DNA of 64,000 bases from Azospirillum lipoferum. Lineage in GTDB: Bacteria; Pseudomonadota; Alphaproteobacteria; Azospirillales; Azospirillaceae. The DNA is taken from positions 1 through 64,000 of the forward strand of contig NZ_JALJXJ010000010.1 in assembly GCF_024170005.1 (NCBI RefSeq). The letters run 5' to 3'. Below are positions 25,331 to 33,761 of this stretch, one piece after another. Positions within the stretch are counted from its first letter, which is position 1; the number at the start of each line of letters is the position of its first letter. Position numbers and translations under genes: made by a program. Under the pieces are notes generated by a model, which saw only the letters and a program-made list of their open reading frames with translations, was not told the origin of the DNA and ran no database searches.

Positions 25331-27148
25331 TTACAGGCTGGCGCGGTAGGCCAGCCAGCCGCCGAAGCGCGAGATGTCCGGCGCCCCGGCGATGTCCGCC
25401 GCCTCGCACAGGAAGCCCTTGACCATGCTGCCGTCGGACAGCTCCACCGTGCCGACCGACAGCGGGCTGGGAATGCCGGCGACGATGCGGCCGAAGGCTT
25501 CGGGGGTGAGCGACCACACCTCCCCCTCCACCGCGACGCCGCCGCTTGCGACCCGCAGCATGCCCGGCCGGGCCGGCTCGCCGGGCAGGGCATGCAGGCG
25601 GTAGCGCGGCGCGGTGACGACGCTTCCCAGCCGCCGTCCGCCGGCGTCGGTCAGGTGGCGGTTCAGCGGCTGCCCCGACAGATGCGCGCCGACCACCAGC
25701 AAGGGCACCAGCCCGCCGCCGCCGTAGGTCACCGGGCGGGCGGGCGGCAGCGCGGCACCGGTCGCCCCCAGCGTGACGCCCGCCGCGCGGTGGGCGGCCG
25801 ACGCCACCGCGGCGACGGCGGCCTCGCGGAAGGCCGGGGCGAGCAGGGTGATCCCGGCCGGCCGGCCGTCGGCCTGGAAACCCGAGGGAACAGCGATGCC
25901 GCAGAGATCCAGCAGGTTGGTGAAGTTGGTGTAGGTGCCGAGGTTGGTGTTCAGCGCGACCGGATCGGCCAGCACCTCCTCGATCGTGTAGATGGTGCCG
26001 GCGGTGGGGACGGCCAGCACATCGATCGCGTCCCAGACCGGCGCGGTGTCGCGCCGCAGTTCCTCCAGCCGGTACATGGCACGATAGGCGTCGATCGCGC
26101 TGCGCGTCCGCCCGCCTTCGACGATGCCGGCCACCACCGGGTGCCCGGCGCCGGGATGCGCCGCGAGGAAGTCGCCGACAGCCGCCGTGCGTTCCGCCAC
26201 CCAGGGGCCGTGGTAGAGCAGGGCCGCGGTCTCGGCGAAGGGGGCGAAGTCGATGGCCACCGCTTCGCCGCCCAGCCCGCGCAGCCGCTCGACCGCCTCG
26301 CCGTAGAGCCGCCCGGCCTCGGCGTTACCGAAGAAGCGGAGTTGCTCGGCCCGCGGCATGCCGAAGCGGAAGGGCGCCCGCAGCGCGGCCGGGACCACCG
26401 GGGCGCTGCGGCTGTAGGCGTCGCGCGGGTCGGGGCCGGCCATCACCGCCAGCACCTCCATCGTGTCCTCCACCGTCAGGGCGAAGACCGACACGCAGTC
26501 GAGCGAGCGGCAGGCCGGCACCACCCCGGCCGTGCTGACCAACCCCTTGGTCGGCTTCAGCCCGACGATATTGTTGAAGGCGGCCGGCACCCGGCCCGAC
26601 CCCGCCGTGTCGGTGCCCAGCGCGAAGCTGACCAGCCCCGACGCCACCGCCACCGCCGATCCCGAGCTGGACCCGCCGGGGACGCAGGCCGGATCGAAGC
26701 TGTTGCGCGGAATCCCGTAGGGGGAACGGACGCCGACCAGCCCGGTGGCGAACTGGTCGAGGTTGGTCTTGCCGACCAGCATGGCCCCGGCGTCCAACAG
26801 CCGCTGCACCGCGGTCGCCGATTCGTCCGGCTGGTAGGCGAAATCCGGGCAGGCGGCGGTGGTCGGCAGCCCGGCGGCGTCGATGTTGTCCTTCACCGCG
26901 AAGGGCACGCCGTACAGCGGCAGGGCGGCGCGCTCCGTCTGGCTCAGGCCCTCCAGCGCCGCAGCGCGGGCCAGCAGGTCGGCGGCGGACACCCGGCTGA
27001 TCCACACATGGTCCTCGCCAGCCGCCCCGATCCGCGCCAGCACGGCGCGGGCCACTCCGGTCGGGGTCGTGCCGCCGTCGCGATATCCGGCGGCGAGCGT
27101 CGCAAGGTCGAGACTGCCCACATCACCGCCGCTGGAAGAGGATTGCAT
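25331..27148 (-). CDS. atzF: allophanate hydrolase
   Basis: 605 aa from ATG 27148; a further upstream in-frame start would precede the motif-rich intergenic region. Residues 1-450 form an amidase-signature domain with the triad Lys86 (PFAVKDNID), cis-Ser160 (VPGGSSSGSA) and nucleophile Ser184 (GTDTAGSGRVPA), each offset by five from AtzF of Pseudomonas ADP. The remaining 150 residues are the allophanate-hydrolase C-terminal domain (VVGAHLSGQPLN...). It splits allophanate to ammonia and CO2. No urea carboxylase gene is adjacent; the neighbour is a divergent dipeptide-type importer, suggesting a ureide or biuret-like substrate route. Confidence 0.9.
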   Translation of the reverse strand: MQSSSSGGDVGSLDLATLAAGYRDGGTTPTGVARAVLARIGAAGEDHVWISRVSAADLLARAAALEGLSQTERAALPLYGVPFAVKDNIDAAGLPTTAACPDFAYQPDESATAVQRLLDAGAMLVGKTNLDQFATGLVGVRSPYGIPRNSFDPACVPGGSSSGSAVAVASGLVSFALGTDTAGSGRVPAAFNNIVGLKPTKGLVSTAGVVPACRSLDCVSVFALTVEDTMEVLAVMAGPDPRDAYSRSAPVVPAALRAPFRFGMPRAEQLRFFGNAEAGRLYGEAVERLRGLGGEAVAIDFAPFAETAALLYHGPWVAERTAAVGDFLAAHPGAGHPVVAGIVEGGRTRSAIDAYRAMYRLEELRRDTAPVWDAIDVLAVPTAGTIYTIEEVLADPVALNTNLGTYTNFTNLLDLCGIAVPSGFQADGRPAGITLLAPAFREAAVAAVASAAHRAAGVTLGATGAALPPARPVTYGGGGLVPLLVVGAHLSGQPLNRHLTDAGGRRLGSVVTAPRYRLHALPGEPARPGMLRVASGGVAVEGEVWSLTPEAFGRIVAGIPSPLSVGTVELSDGSMVKGFLCEAADIAGAPDISRFGGWLAYRASL

Positions 27149-27186
27149 CGGGAAAACTCCTGGATCGAGGGAAAGGGCACGCAATA

Positions 27187-27204
27187 TTGCATGCAACTTG
27201 ACGG
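27187..27204 (+). promoter_or_regulatory. operator copy A (TTGCATGCAACTTGACGG)
   Basis: First copy of an 18-nt motif, TTGCATRCAASTTGRCGG, 39 nt upstream of the atzF start. Its left part, TTGCATGCAA, is a perfect 10-bp palindrome resembling GntR/FCD-type operators. Two more copies lie in the same 410-bp divergent spacer. No GntR gene is in the window. Confidence 0.6.
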
Positions 27205-27241
27205 CCAACCACGAAAACCGCGGAGGTCAAAGCGCTGTATC

Positions 27242-27259
27242 CCGTCAACTTGCATGCAA
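27242..27259 (-). promoter_or_regulatory. operator copy C (minus orientation)
   Basis: Second copy of the TTGCATRCAASTTGRCGG motif, read on the minus strand; the palindrome core TTGCATGCAA is at 27250-27259. The core lies 63 bp from copy A, about six helical turns, which would allow looping or cooperative binding. Confidence 0.6.
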
Positions 27260-27500
27260 TCGCCCAGTCAACGCGCTTCTGCTGCACAAATCGGCGGCAG
27301 CGGGGGTGGAGGGCGCGGAACGCAAGGGGTTTGGCGCCGCGTATCGCCCGGAAAGCCATGGGAATCTCCTCCACTCGCACCGTTTCTGCACAAAAACCGT
27401 CCCAGGGCCGGCCTGCCGCCTGGCCGGCCGAGCAGGCGGAAACCGCGGTTTTCCGCAGGATCGGAGCGGTCCAACAGGCTGGCACGGTGCTTGCGAGGAC

Positions 27501-27518
27501 TTGCATACAACTTGGCGG
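27501..27518 (+). promoter_or_regulatory. operator copy B (TTGCATACAACTTGGCGG)
   Basis: Third copy, 41 nt upstream of the importer binding-protein start, the same distance as copy A from atzF on the other side. The symmetric placement near both start codons suggests one regulator represses both divergent transcripts. The rest of the 27149-27558 spacer holds no gene. Confidence 0.6.
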
Positions 27519-27558
27519 TCCCAGGGCCGGCGCTCGGCAGCGAGAAGGATGGAGACTC

Positions 27559-29184
27559 ATGGCAGCTTCCTGTAAGGCACCCTCACTCCCACGCTTCATC
27601 CTCGGCCTGGCGGTCGGCGGCGCGCTCGGCAGCGTGGCACTGTTCGCCACTGCCCCCGCCGCCGCGCAGAGCCGCGAGGAAACGCTGCTGGTCGTCGTCG
27701 AATCCGGGACCAACAGCCTGGACATCCACACCGTCGGCGCCAACCCGGCCAGCTACGGCGTCACCTGGAACACCTACGACCGGCTGATCACCTACGGCAC
27801 CAAGACGCTGCCGGACGGCTCGCTCAGCTACGACCATTCCGTCCTGAAGCCGGAACTGGCCGAGAGCTGGGAAGCGACCGAGGAGGGCATCGTCTTCCAT
27901 CTGCGCAAGGACGCCAAGTTCCATGACGGCACCCCGGTGACCGCCAAGGACGTGAAATGGTCCTTCGACCGCATGGTGACCGTCGGCGGCTTCCCGACCT
28001 TCCAGATGGCCGCCGGCTCGATCACCAAGCCCGAGCAGTTCGAGGCGATCGACGACCACACCTTCAAGGTGAAGCTGCCGGTGAAGGACAAGCTGGCGCT
28101 GCCCGACCTCGGCGTGCCGGTGCCGGTGGTGATGAACTCCGCCCTGGTGAAGAAGAACGCGACGCCCGAGGATCCCTGGGGCCTGGAATGGACCAAGCGC
28201 AACGATGCCGGCGGCGGCGCCTACAAGGTCGAGAGCTGGAAGCCCGGCCAGGAGCTGGTGCTGACCCGCTACGAGGAGTGGAAGTCCGGCCCGCTGCCCA
28301 AGCTGAAGAAGGTGGTGATGCGCGAGGTGCCGTCGGCCGGCAACCGCCGCGCCCTGCTGGAGCGCGGCGACGTCGACGTCTCCTTCGACCTGCCGCCGAA
28401 GGATTCGCAGGAGCTGGCGAAGGGCGGCAAGGTCAGCGTCGTCGGCACGCCGATCGAGAATTCGCTGTGGTTCGTCGGCATGAACGTGAAGATGCCGCCC
28501 TTCGACAACGTCAAGGTCCGGCAGGCGGTGTCCTACGCCGTTCCCTACCAGCCGATCATGGACGCGGTGGTCTATGGCCGCGGCATCCCGATGTTCGGCG
28601 GTCCGGAAAAGGTGACCAGCGCCGCCTGGCCGCAGCCTTCGCCCTACAGGACCGACATCGCCAAGGCCAAGGCGCTGATGGCGGAGGCGGGCTTCTCCGA
28701 CGGCTTCACCACGACGCTCAGCATCAACCAGGGGGCCGCCCAGATCGCCGAGCCGCTGGCGACCCTGCTCCAGGAATCGCTGGGCCAGATCGGCATCAAG
28801 ACCACCATCAACAAGGTGCCCGGCGCTAACTGGCGCGCCGCCATCCTGAAGAAGGACCAGCCGATCCTGGTCGATACCTTCTCCGGCTGGCTGAACTACC
28901 CGGAATACTACTTCTTCTGGGGTTATCACGGGCAGAACGCGGTGTTCAACGTGATGTCCTACCAGAATCCGGCGATGGACAAGCTGATCGACGCCGCCCG
29001 CCTGGAATCCGACAAGGCCAAATACGAGGACGACATCAAGAGCTTCGTCTCGCTGGCCTTCGAGGAGATGCCGCGCGTCCCGCTGTTCCAGTATTACCTG
29101 GACATCGCCATGCGCAAGAACGTGACGGGCTACACCTACTGGTTCCACCGCGGATTGGACTTCCGTCCGATGGCCAAGGGCTGA
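27559..29184 (+). CDS. ABC transporter substrate-binding protein, dipeptide/oligopeptide family (SBP_bac_5)
   Basis: 541 aa from ATG 27559, where the reading begins with a classical signal peptide: a positively charged start, a hydrophobic core (FILGLAVGGALGSVALF) and a cleavage region APAAAQS. The mature protein has the cluster C (family 5) pattern, including LAESWEATEEGIVFHLRKDAKFHDGTPVTAKDVKWSFDRM. First gene of a five-gene importer. The neighbouring allophanate hydrolase suggests a nitrogen-rich substrate rather than peptides, but this is inference. Confidence 0.92.
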   Translation: MAASCKAPSLPRFILGLAVGGALGSVALFATAPAAAQSREETLLVVVESGTNSLDIHTVGANPASYGVTWNTYDRLITYGTKTLPDGSLSYDHSVLKPELAESWEATEEGIVFHLRKDAKFHDGTPVTAKDVKWSFDRMVTVGGFPTFQMAAGSITKPEQFEAIDDHTFKVKLPVKDKLALPDLGVPVPVVMNSALVKKNATPEDPWGLEWTKRNDAGGGAYKVESWKPGQELVLTRYEEWKSGPLPKLKKVVMREVPSAGNRRALLERGDVDVSFDLPPKDSQELAKGGKVSVVGTPIENSLWFVGMNVKMPPFDNVKVRQAVSYAVPYQPIMDAVVYGRGIPMFGGPEKVTSAAWPQPSPYRTDIAKAKALMAEAGFSDGFTTTLSINQGAAQIAEPLATLLQESLGQIGIKTTINKVPGANWRAAILKKDQPILVDTFSGWLNYPEYYFFWGYHGQNAVFNVMSYQNPAMDKLIDAARLESDKAKYEDDIKSFVSLAFEEMPRVPLFQYYLDIAMRKNVTGYTYWFHRGLDFRPMAKG

Positions 29185-29189
29185 TTTTT

Positions 29190-29216
29190 CGCCCTCTCCC
29201 GGGACGGGAGAGGGCG
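29190..29216 (+). repeat. 11-bp perfect hairpin between binding-protein and permease genes
   Basis: CGCCCTCTCCC (29190-29200) and GGGAGAGGGCG (29206-29216) form a perfect stem with a 5-nt loop, directly after the binding-protein stop. No U-tract follows, and the permease gene starts 26 nt later. It probably acts as an mRNA-stabilising or partial-termination element that keeps the binding protein more abundant than the membrane part. Confidence 0.65.
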
Positions 29217-29241
29217 ACCACCCCACACGAGAGGCACCCAA

Positions 29242-30267
29242 ATGGCATCCTCCGTTCCGCGCATGGTGGGCCGTCGCCTGCTTGCCGCCCTGCCCAGCAT
29301 CGTGGCGGTGGTGGTGGTGACGTTCCTGCTGACCCGCGCCCTTCCGGGCGACCCCGCCGCCTTCTTCGCCGGACCGGCCGCCACGCCGGAAGCGGTGGAG
29401 GCCATCCGCCACAGCCTGGGGCTCGACCGGCCGCTGCCGGTGCAGTTCGCCTCCTACGTCGCCGGGCTGGCGCGCGGCGATTTCGGCACCTCGCTGACCA
29501 CCGGCCAGCCGGTGGGGGCGGAAATCCTGCAGCGGCTGCCGGCCTCGGTCGAACTGACCTTGGCCGGGCTGGTGCTGGCGCTGCTGATCGCCGTGCCGCT
29601 CGGCGTCGCCGCCGCCACCCGGCCCGGATCCTGGATCGACCATGGCGCCCGCGTCGTCTCCACGGCGGGCGTGTCCCTGCCGGTCTTCTTCACCGGGCTG
29701 CTCGCCACCTATGTCTTTTACTATCTGCTGGGCTGGGCGCCGGCGCCGATGGGGCGGCTCGACCTGTTCGCCACGGCGCCGCCGACCGTCACCGGCTTCT
29801 ACCTGATCGACAGCCTGCTCGCCCGCGATCTGGAGGCCTTCCGCTCGGCCTTCGCCCAGCTCGTCCTGCCGGCGCTGACGCTCGGGCTGTTCGCGGTGGC
29901 GCCGATCGCCCGCATGACGCGCGCCTCGATGCTGGGGGTGCTGTCGTCCGACTTCATCCGCACCGCGCGCGCCAGCGGCCTGTCGTCGGGCAAGGTGCTG
30001 TTCGCCTACGCGCTGCGCAACGCTCTGCTGCCGGTGGTCACCACCATGGGCATGGTCTTCTCCTTCCTGCTCGGCGCCAACGTACTGGTGGAGAAGGTCT
30101 TCGCTTGGCCGGGCATCGGCTCCTACGCCATCGAATCGCTGATCGCGTCGGACTATGCGCCGGTCCAGGGCTTCATCCTGACCATGGCCATCCTCTACGT
30201 CCTGCTCAACCTGTTGATCGATGTGCTCTACGGCCTGATCGACCCGCGCGTGAGGATCGACGCATGA
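29242..30267 (+). CDS. ABC transporter permease, DppB-like
   Basis: 341 aa with six predicted membrane helices. Its N-terminal helix is followed by the family LTRALPGDPAAFFAGPAATPEAVEAIRHSLGLDRPLPVQ region. The EAA-type coupling loop is RTARASGLSSGKVLFAYALRNALLPVVT near residue 245. Standard partner of DppC, and it shares an ATGA overlap with the next gene. Confidence 0.92.
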   Translation: MASSVPRMVGRRLLAALPSIVAVVVVTFLLTRALPGDPAAFFAGPAATPEAVEAIRHSLGLDRPLPVQFASYVAGLARGDFGTSLTTGQPVGAEILQRLPASVELTLAGLVLALLIAVPLGVAAATRPGSWIDHGARVVSTAGVSLPVFFTGLLATYVFYYLLGWAPAPMGRLDLFATAPPTVTGFYLIDSLLARDLEAFRSAFAQLVLPALTLGLFAVAPIARMTRASMLGVLSSDFIRTARASGLSSGKVLFAYALRNALLPVVTTMGMVFSFLLGANVLVEKVFAWPGIGSYAIESLIASDYAPVQGFILTMAILYVLLNLLIDVLYGLIDPRVRIDA

Positions 30268-31175
30268 CCGACACGGCAACCCCGGCCCCAGCACCGACCA
30301 CGGCGGCGATCGCGCCACCCCTCAGCCCCGCCGCCGCAACGCTGAAGCACATCCGCTACGTCCTGTCCGAGAATCCGGTCACCGCGATGTCCTTCGCCGG
30401 CTTCGGAATCATGATCCTGCTCGGCATCTTCGGGCCGCTGATCGCCCCCTACGATCCGCTGGCCAGCGACACCGCCGCCGCGCTGCAGCCGCCGTCGGGC
30501 GCCCACTGGTTCGGCACCGACCATCTCGGACGCGACATCCTGTCCCGCGTGATCGTCGCCACCCGGCTCGACCTGACCATCTCGCTGGCCGCCGTCATCC
30601 TCGCCTTCGTCGTCGGCAGCGTCGCCGGGGTACTGGCCGGCTTCCACGGCGGCGTGACCGACCGCATCATCGGCCGGCTGGTCGACACCATCATGGCCTT
30701 CCCGCTCTTCGTGCTGGCGATGGGGATCGTCGCGGCGCTGGGCAATACGATCGGCAACATCGTGCTGGCGACCGCCGTCATCAACATCCCCTTCTACGTC
30801 CGCATGGCGCGGGCCGAGACCAACGCGCGGCGCGAGGCGGGATTCGTCGAGGCGGCCCGGCTGTCCGGCAACGGCACGTTCCGCATTCTCGGCTGGCACG
30901 TCTTTCCCAACATCCTGCCGCCGATGATGGTGCAGGTGTCGCTGAACATGGGCTACGCCATCCTGAACGCCGCCGGCCTGTCCTTCATCGGGCTGGGCGT
31001 GCGGCCTCCGACCCCGGAATGGGGGATCATGGTGGCGGAGGGGGCCGGCTACATCGTGTCCGGCGAATGGTGGATCGCGCTGTTCCCCGGCACCGTGCTG
31101 ATGCTGGCGGTCTTCTGCTTCAACCTGCTCGGCGACGGGCTGCGCGACATCATCGATCCGCGGAGGCGCACATGA
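30264..31175 (+). CDS. ABC transporter permease, DppC-like
   Basis: 303 aa from ATG 30264. Contains the HWFGTDHLGRDILSRVI signature of DppC/OppC permeases and the EAA loop EAARLSGNGTFRILGWHVFPNILPPMM. Six membrane helices expected. Both ends overlap neighbours by four nt, so translation is coupled along the operon. Confidence 0.92.
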   Translation: MTDTATPAPAPTTAAIAPPLSPAAATLKHIRYVLSENPVTAMSFAGFGIMILLGIFGPLIAPYDPLASDTAAALQPPSGAHWFGTDHLGRDILSRVIVATRLDLTISLAAVILAFVVGSVAGVLAGFHGGVTDRIIGRLVDTIMAFPLFVLAMGIVAALGNTIGNIVLATAVINIPFYVRMARAETNARREAGFVEAARLSGNGTFRILGWHVFPNILPPMMVQVSLNMGYAILNAAGLSFIGLGVRPPTPEWGIMVAEGAGYIVSGEWWIALFPGTVLMLAVFCFNLLGDGLRDIIDPRRRT

Positions 31176-32140
31176 CCGGAACCCCGCTTCTGGACATCGA
31201 CGGGCTGTCGCTGTCCTTCCGCACCCGCACCGGCACGGTGAAGGCGCTGGAGGCCGTCACCCTGTCGCTGGCGAAGGGCGAGACGCTGGGCGTCGTCGGC
31301 GAATCCGGGTCCGGCAAGTCGGTGCTGTCCTTCGCGGTGATGGGCATCTCCGACCCCGCCGCCACCGTCACCGCCGGCCGCGTGCTGTTCGAAGGCCAGG
31401 ATCTGCTGACCGCCTCGTCCAAGGATCTGAACGCCCTGCGCGGCGCCGAGATGGCGATGATCTTCCAGAATCCGCGTGTCGCCCTCAACCCGATCCGCCC
31501 GGTCGGCCGGCAGATCGAGGACGTGCTGCTGCGCCACGCCGGCCTGACCCGCGCCGAGGCGCGCGAGCGGGCGGTGGAGATGCTGCGCCGGGTGCGCATC
31601 CCCGACCCGCAGCGCCGCGCCAACGCCTACCCGTTCGAGATGTCGGGCGGCATGTGCCAGCGGGTGATGATCGCGCTGGCGCTCGCCTGCAGCCCGAAGC
31701 TGCTGATCGCCGACGAGCCGACGACCGGGCTGGACGTCACCACCCAGGCGGCGATCATGGATCTGGTCGACGATCTGGCGAAGGAGACGCAGATGGCGAC
31801 GATCCTGATCACCCACGACCTCGGCCTCGCCGCCCAGCATTGCGACCGCATCGCCGTGATGCACGCCGGCCATGTGGTGGAGGTGGCGCCGACGGCCGAA
31901 CTGTTCGCCGCCCCGCGCCACCCCTACACTGCGCGGCTGATCGCCACCACGCCGCGTCCCGGTGTGACGCTCGACGCGCTGGAGCCGATTCCCGGCATGC
32001 TGCCCGACCTGCGCGGCACCCTGCCGCCTTGCCGCTACGCCGCCCGCTGCGGCCGGCGCGAGCCGGTCTGCGACGGCGGCGCGCTGGCCGCCCATCTCGC
32101 CGCCCCCGCCCACTCCGTCCTTTGCGCGAGGCCGCTATGA
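31172..32140 (+). CDS. ABC transporter ATPase, DppD-like
   Basis: 322 aa from ATG 31172. Walker A GESGSGKS near residues 43-50; the signature is the unusual MSGGMCQRVMIALAL; Walker B LLIADEPTTGLD; H-loop THDLG. The C-terminal oligopeptide extension has the cysteine pattern PPCRYAARCGRREPVC that binds an iron-sulphur cluster in Opp/Dpp ATPases. Works as a heterodimer with the next ATPase. Confidence 0.92.
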   Translation: MTGTPLLDIDGLSLSFRTRTGTVKALEAVTLSLAKGETLGVVGESGSGKSVLSFAVMGISDPAATVTAGRVLFEGQDLLTASSKDLNALRGAEMAMIFQNPRVALNPIRPVGRQIEDVLLRHAGLTRAEARERAVEMLRRVRIPDPQRRANAYPFEMSGGMCQRVMIALALACSPKLLIADEPTTGLDVTTQAAIMDLVDDLAKETQMATILITHDLGLAAQHCDRIAVMHAGHVVEVAPTAELFAAPRHPYTARLIATTPRPGVTLDALEPIPGMLPDLRGTLPPCRYAARCGRREPVCDGGALAAHLAAPAHSVLCARPL

Positions 32141-33111
32141 CCGCTCTCCTGGATGTCAGGGACCTGTCCCGCCGCTTTCCGGTCGCCGCCGGGATGCTGC
32201 ACGCCGTCGACCATGTCAGCCTGCGCATCGAGCCCGGCGAGTCCGTCGGGCTGGTCGGCGAGAGCGGCTGCGGCAAGTCCACCCTGGTCCGCATGCTGAC
32301 CCGCGTGCTTGACCCCAGCGACGGCGCCATCACCTTCGACGGGGCCGAGATCGGCGCCATCCCGGCCGGGCGTTTCACCCACAGGCCGGAACGGGCGGCG
32401 ATCCAGATGGTCTTCCAGGATCCGACCGACAGCCTGAACCCGCGCTTCACCGCCTTCGATGTGATCGCCGACCCGCTGCGCCGGTTGAAGGGCCCCTGGA
32501 CCCGCGAGACCCTGCGGGCGCGGGTGGAGGAACTGGCCGACATGGTCGGGCTGCCGCGCCCGCTGCTCGGCCGCTTCCCGCACCAGATGTCGGGCGGGCA
32601 GAAGGCGCGCGTCGGCATCGCCCGCGCGCTGGGGCCGCAGCCGCGCCTGCTGGTGCTGGACGAGCCGACCTCGGCGCTCGACGTCTCGGTCCAGGCGGTG
32701 GTGCTGCGGCTGCTCGACGAGCTGCGGCGGACACTGGGGGTCAGCTACCTGTTCGTGTCGCACGACCTGAACGTGGTGCGGCTGGTCTGCGACCGGGTGG
32801 TGGTGATGTATCTCGGCCGGGTGGTCGAGAGCGGGCCGGTGGCCTCGGTGTTCGACCGGCCGGGGCATCCCTACACACGGGCGCTGCTGGATGCGATTCC
32901 CGCGGCCGACCCGACGCGGGTGCGCAGCCGTATCCGCCTGACCGGCGAGCCGCGCAGCCCGATCAACCCCGATCCGAACGTCTGCCGTTTCTATGGCCGC
33001 TGTCCGATCGGGCAGGAAGTCTGCGCGGTGACGATGCCGGCGCTGGCGGAGGTGGCGCCGGAGCACCACGCGGCGTGTCACTTTTCGGGCGGCGAGGGTC
33101 CGCTGTCTTGA
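32137..33111 (+). CDS. ABC transporter ATPase, DppF-like
   Basis: 324 aa from ATG 32137 (four-nt overlap). Walker A GESGCGKS, signature MSGGQKARVGIARAL, Walker B LLVLDEPTSALD, H-loop SHDLN, and the C-terminal cysteine pattern CRFYGRCPIGQEVC. Last gene of the importer; a strong hairpin follows. Confidence 0.92.
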   Translation: MTALLDVRDLSRRFPVAAGMLHAVDHVSLRIEPGESVGLVGESGCGKSTLVRMLTRVLDPSDGAITFDGAEIGAIPAGRFTHRPERAAIQMVFQDPTDSLNPRFTAFDVIADPLRRLKGPWTRETLRARVEELADMVGLPRPLLGRFPHQMSGGQKARVGIARALGPQPRLLVLDEPTSALDVSVQAVVLRLLDELRRTLGVSYLFVSHDLNVVRLVCDRVVVMYLGRVVESGPVASVFDRPGHPYTRALLDAIPAADPTRVRSRIRLTGEPRSPINPDPNVCRFYGRCPIGQEVCAVTMPALAEVAPEHHAACHFSGGEGPLS

Positions 33112-33131
33112 ACCTACTTCCTCCCACCCCG

Positions 33132-33158
33132 CCCCTCCCCCGCCGGGCGGGGGAGGGG
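33132..33158. terminator. long GC hairpin between convergent operons
   Basis: CCCCTCCCCCGCC (33132-33144) and GGCGGGGGAGGGG (33146-33158) are perfectly complementary, 13 bp (the central few bases will form the loop). It lies between the convergent ends of the dipeptide-type importer and iacG, so it may terminate both. No clear U-tract. Confidence 0.55.
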
Positions 33159-33220
33159 ACGAGGAGCTTTGTCGGCGTTCGGCGGCGAAGAGGAAGCGGT
33201 CCTCCTTTCGGTGGTGAGGA

Positions 33221-33745
33221 TCAGGGCAGCGCACGCGAGGCGTCGCCCAGCCGGTGATAGGAGCGGTTGAAATAGACGAGGCCGTTATGGTCGTCCGTCG
33301 CCCCCTCCGGGCCGGCCGCGCGTTGGCGGATGTCGACGACCTGGCAGTAGAAGACGCTGTGGGTGCCGACCGGGTGGGTATCGACGATGCGGCAGTCGAA
33401 ATTGACCAGCGCGCCGGCCAACGCCGGGCTGCCGGTCTCCAGGCTGGTCCAGTCGGCGTGGGCGAACCGTTCGTCGGCCGACAGGCTGCGGTTGGAGAAG
33501 ACCTCGGACAGCGACTGCTGCCCGCCGCAGAGCGGGTTGACGCACAGCACGCCGTTGGCGGTGAAGGCATGGTGCACGAAGGAGGACTGGTTCAGGCAGA
33601 CCAGCAGGGTCGGCGGCTGGTCGGTCACGCTGCACACCGCGGTGGCGGTGAAGCCGGCCCGGCCGCCGGGACCGGCGGTGGTGACGATGTTCACGGCACC
33701 GGTCAGCATCGACATGCCGTTGCGGAAGCGGGAAACCTCAACCAT
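33221..33745 (-). CDS. iacG: flavin reductase (IacG-like)
   Basis: 174 aa. Flavin reductase domain with FRNGMSMLTGAVNIVTTAGPGGRAGFTATAVCSVTDQPPTLLVCLN, the typical FMN-reductase opening (HpaC/RutF type). In the known auxin degradation operon, IacG supplies reduced flavin to the monooxygenase IacA. Last gene of the nine-gene minus-strand cluster. The assignment rests largely on the conserved gene set. Confidence 0.85.
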   Translation of the reverse strand: MVEVSRFRNGMSMLTGAVNIVTTAGPGGRAGFTATAVCSVTDQPPTLLVCLNQSSFVHHAFTANGVLCVNPLCGGQQSLSEVFSNRSLSADERFAHADWTSLETGSPALAGALVNFDCRIVDTHPVGTHSVFYCQVVDIRQRAAGPEGATDDHNGLVYFNRSYHRLGDASRALP

Positions 33746-33761
33746 GGGGATGTCCTTGGTC

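Noticed and set aside
25223..27787. Long plus-strand frame over atzF
   Set aside because: Antisense to a clear amidase-signature gene; Gly/Arg/His-rich and without motifs.
30228..30899. Minus-strand frames inside the dipeptide-type permease genes
   Set aside because: Shadow frames of high-GC coding sequence; the plus-strand genes show ATGA coupling and permease motifs.
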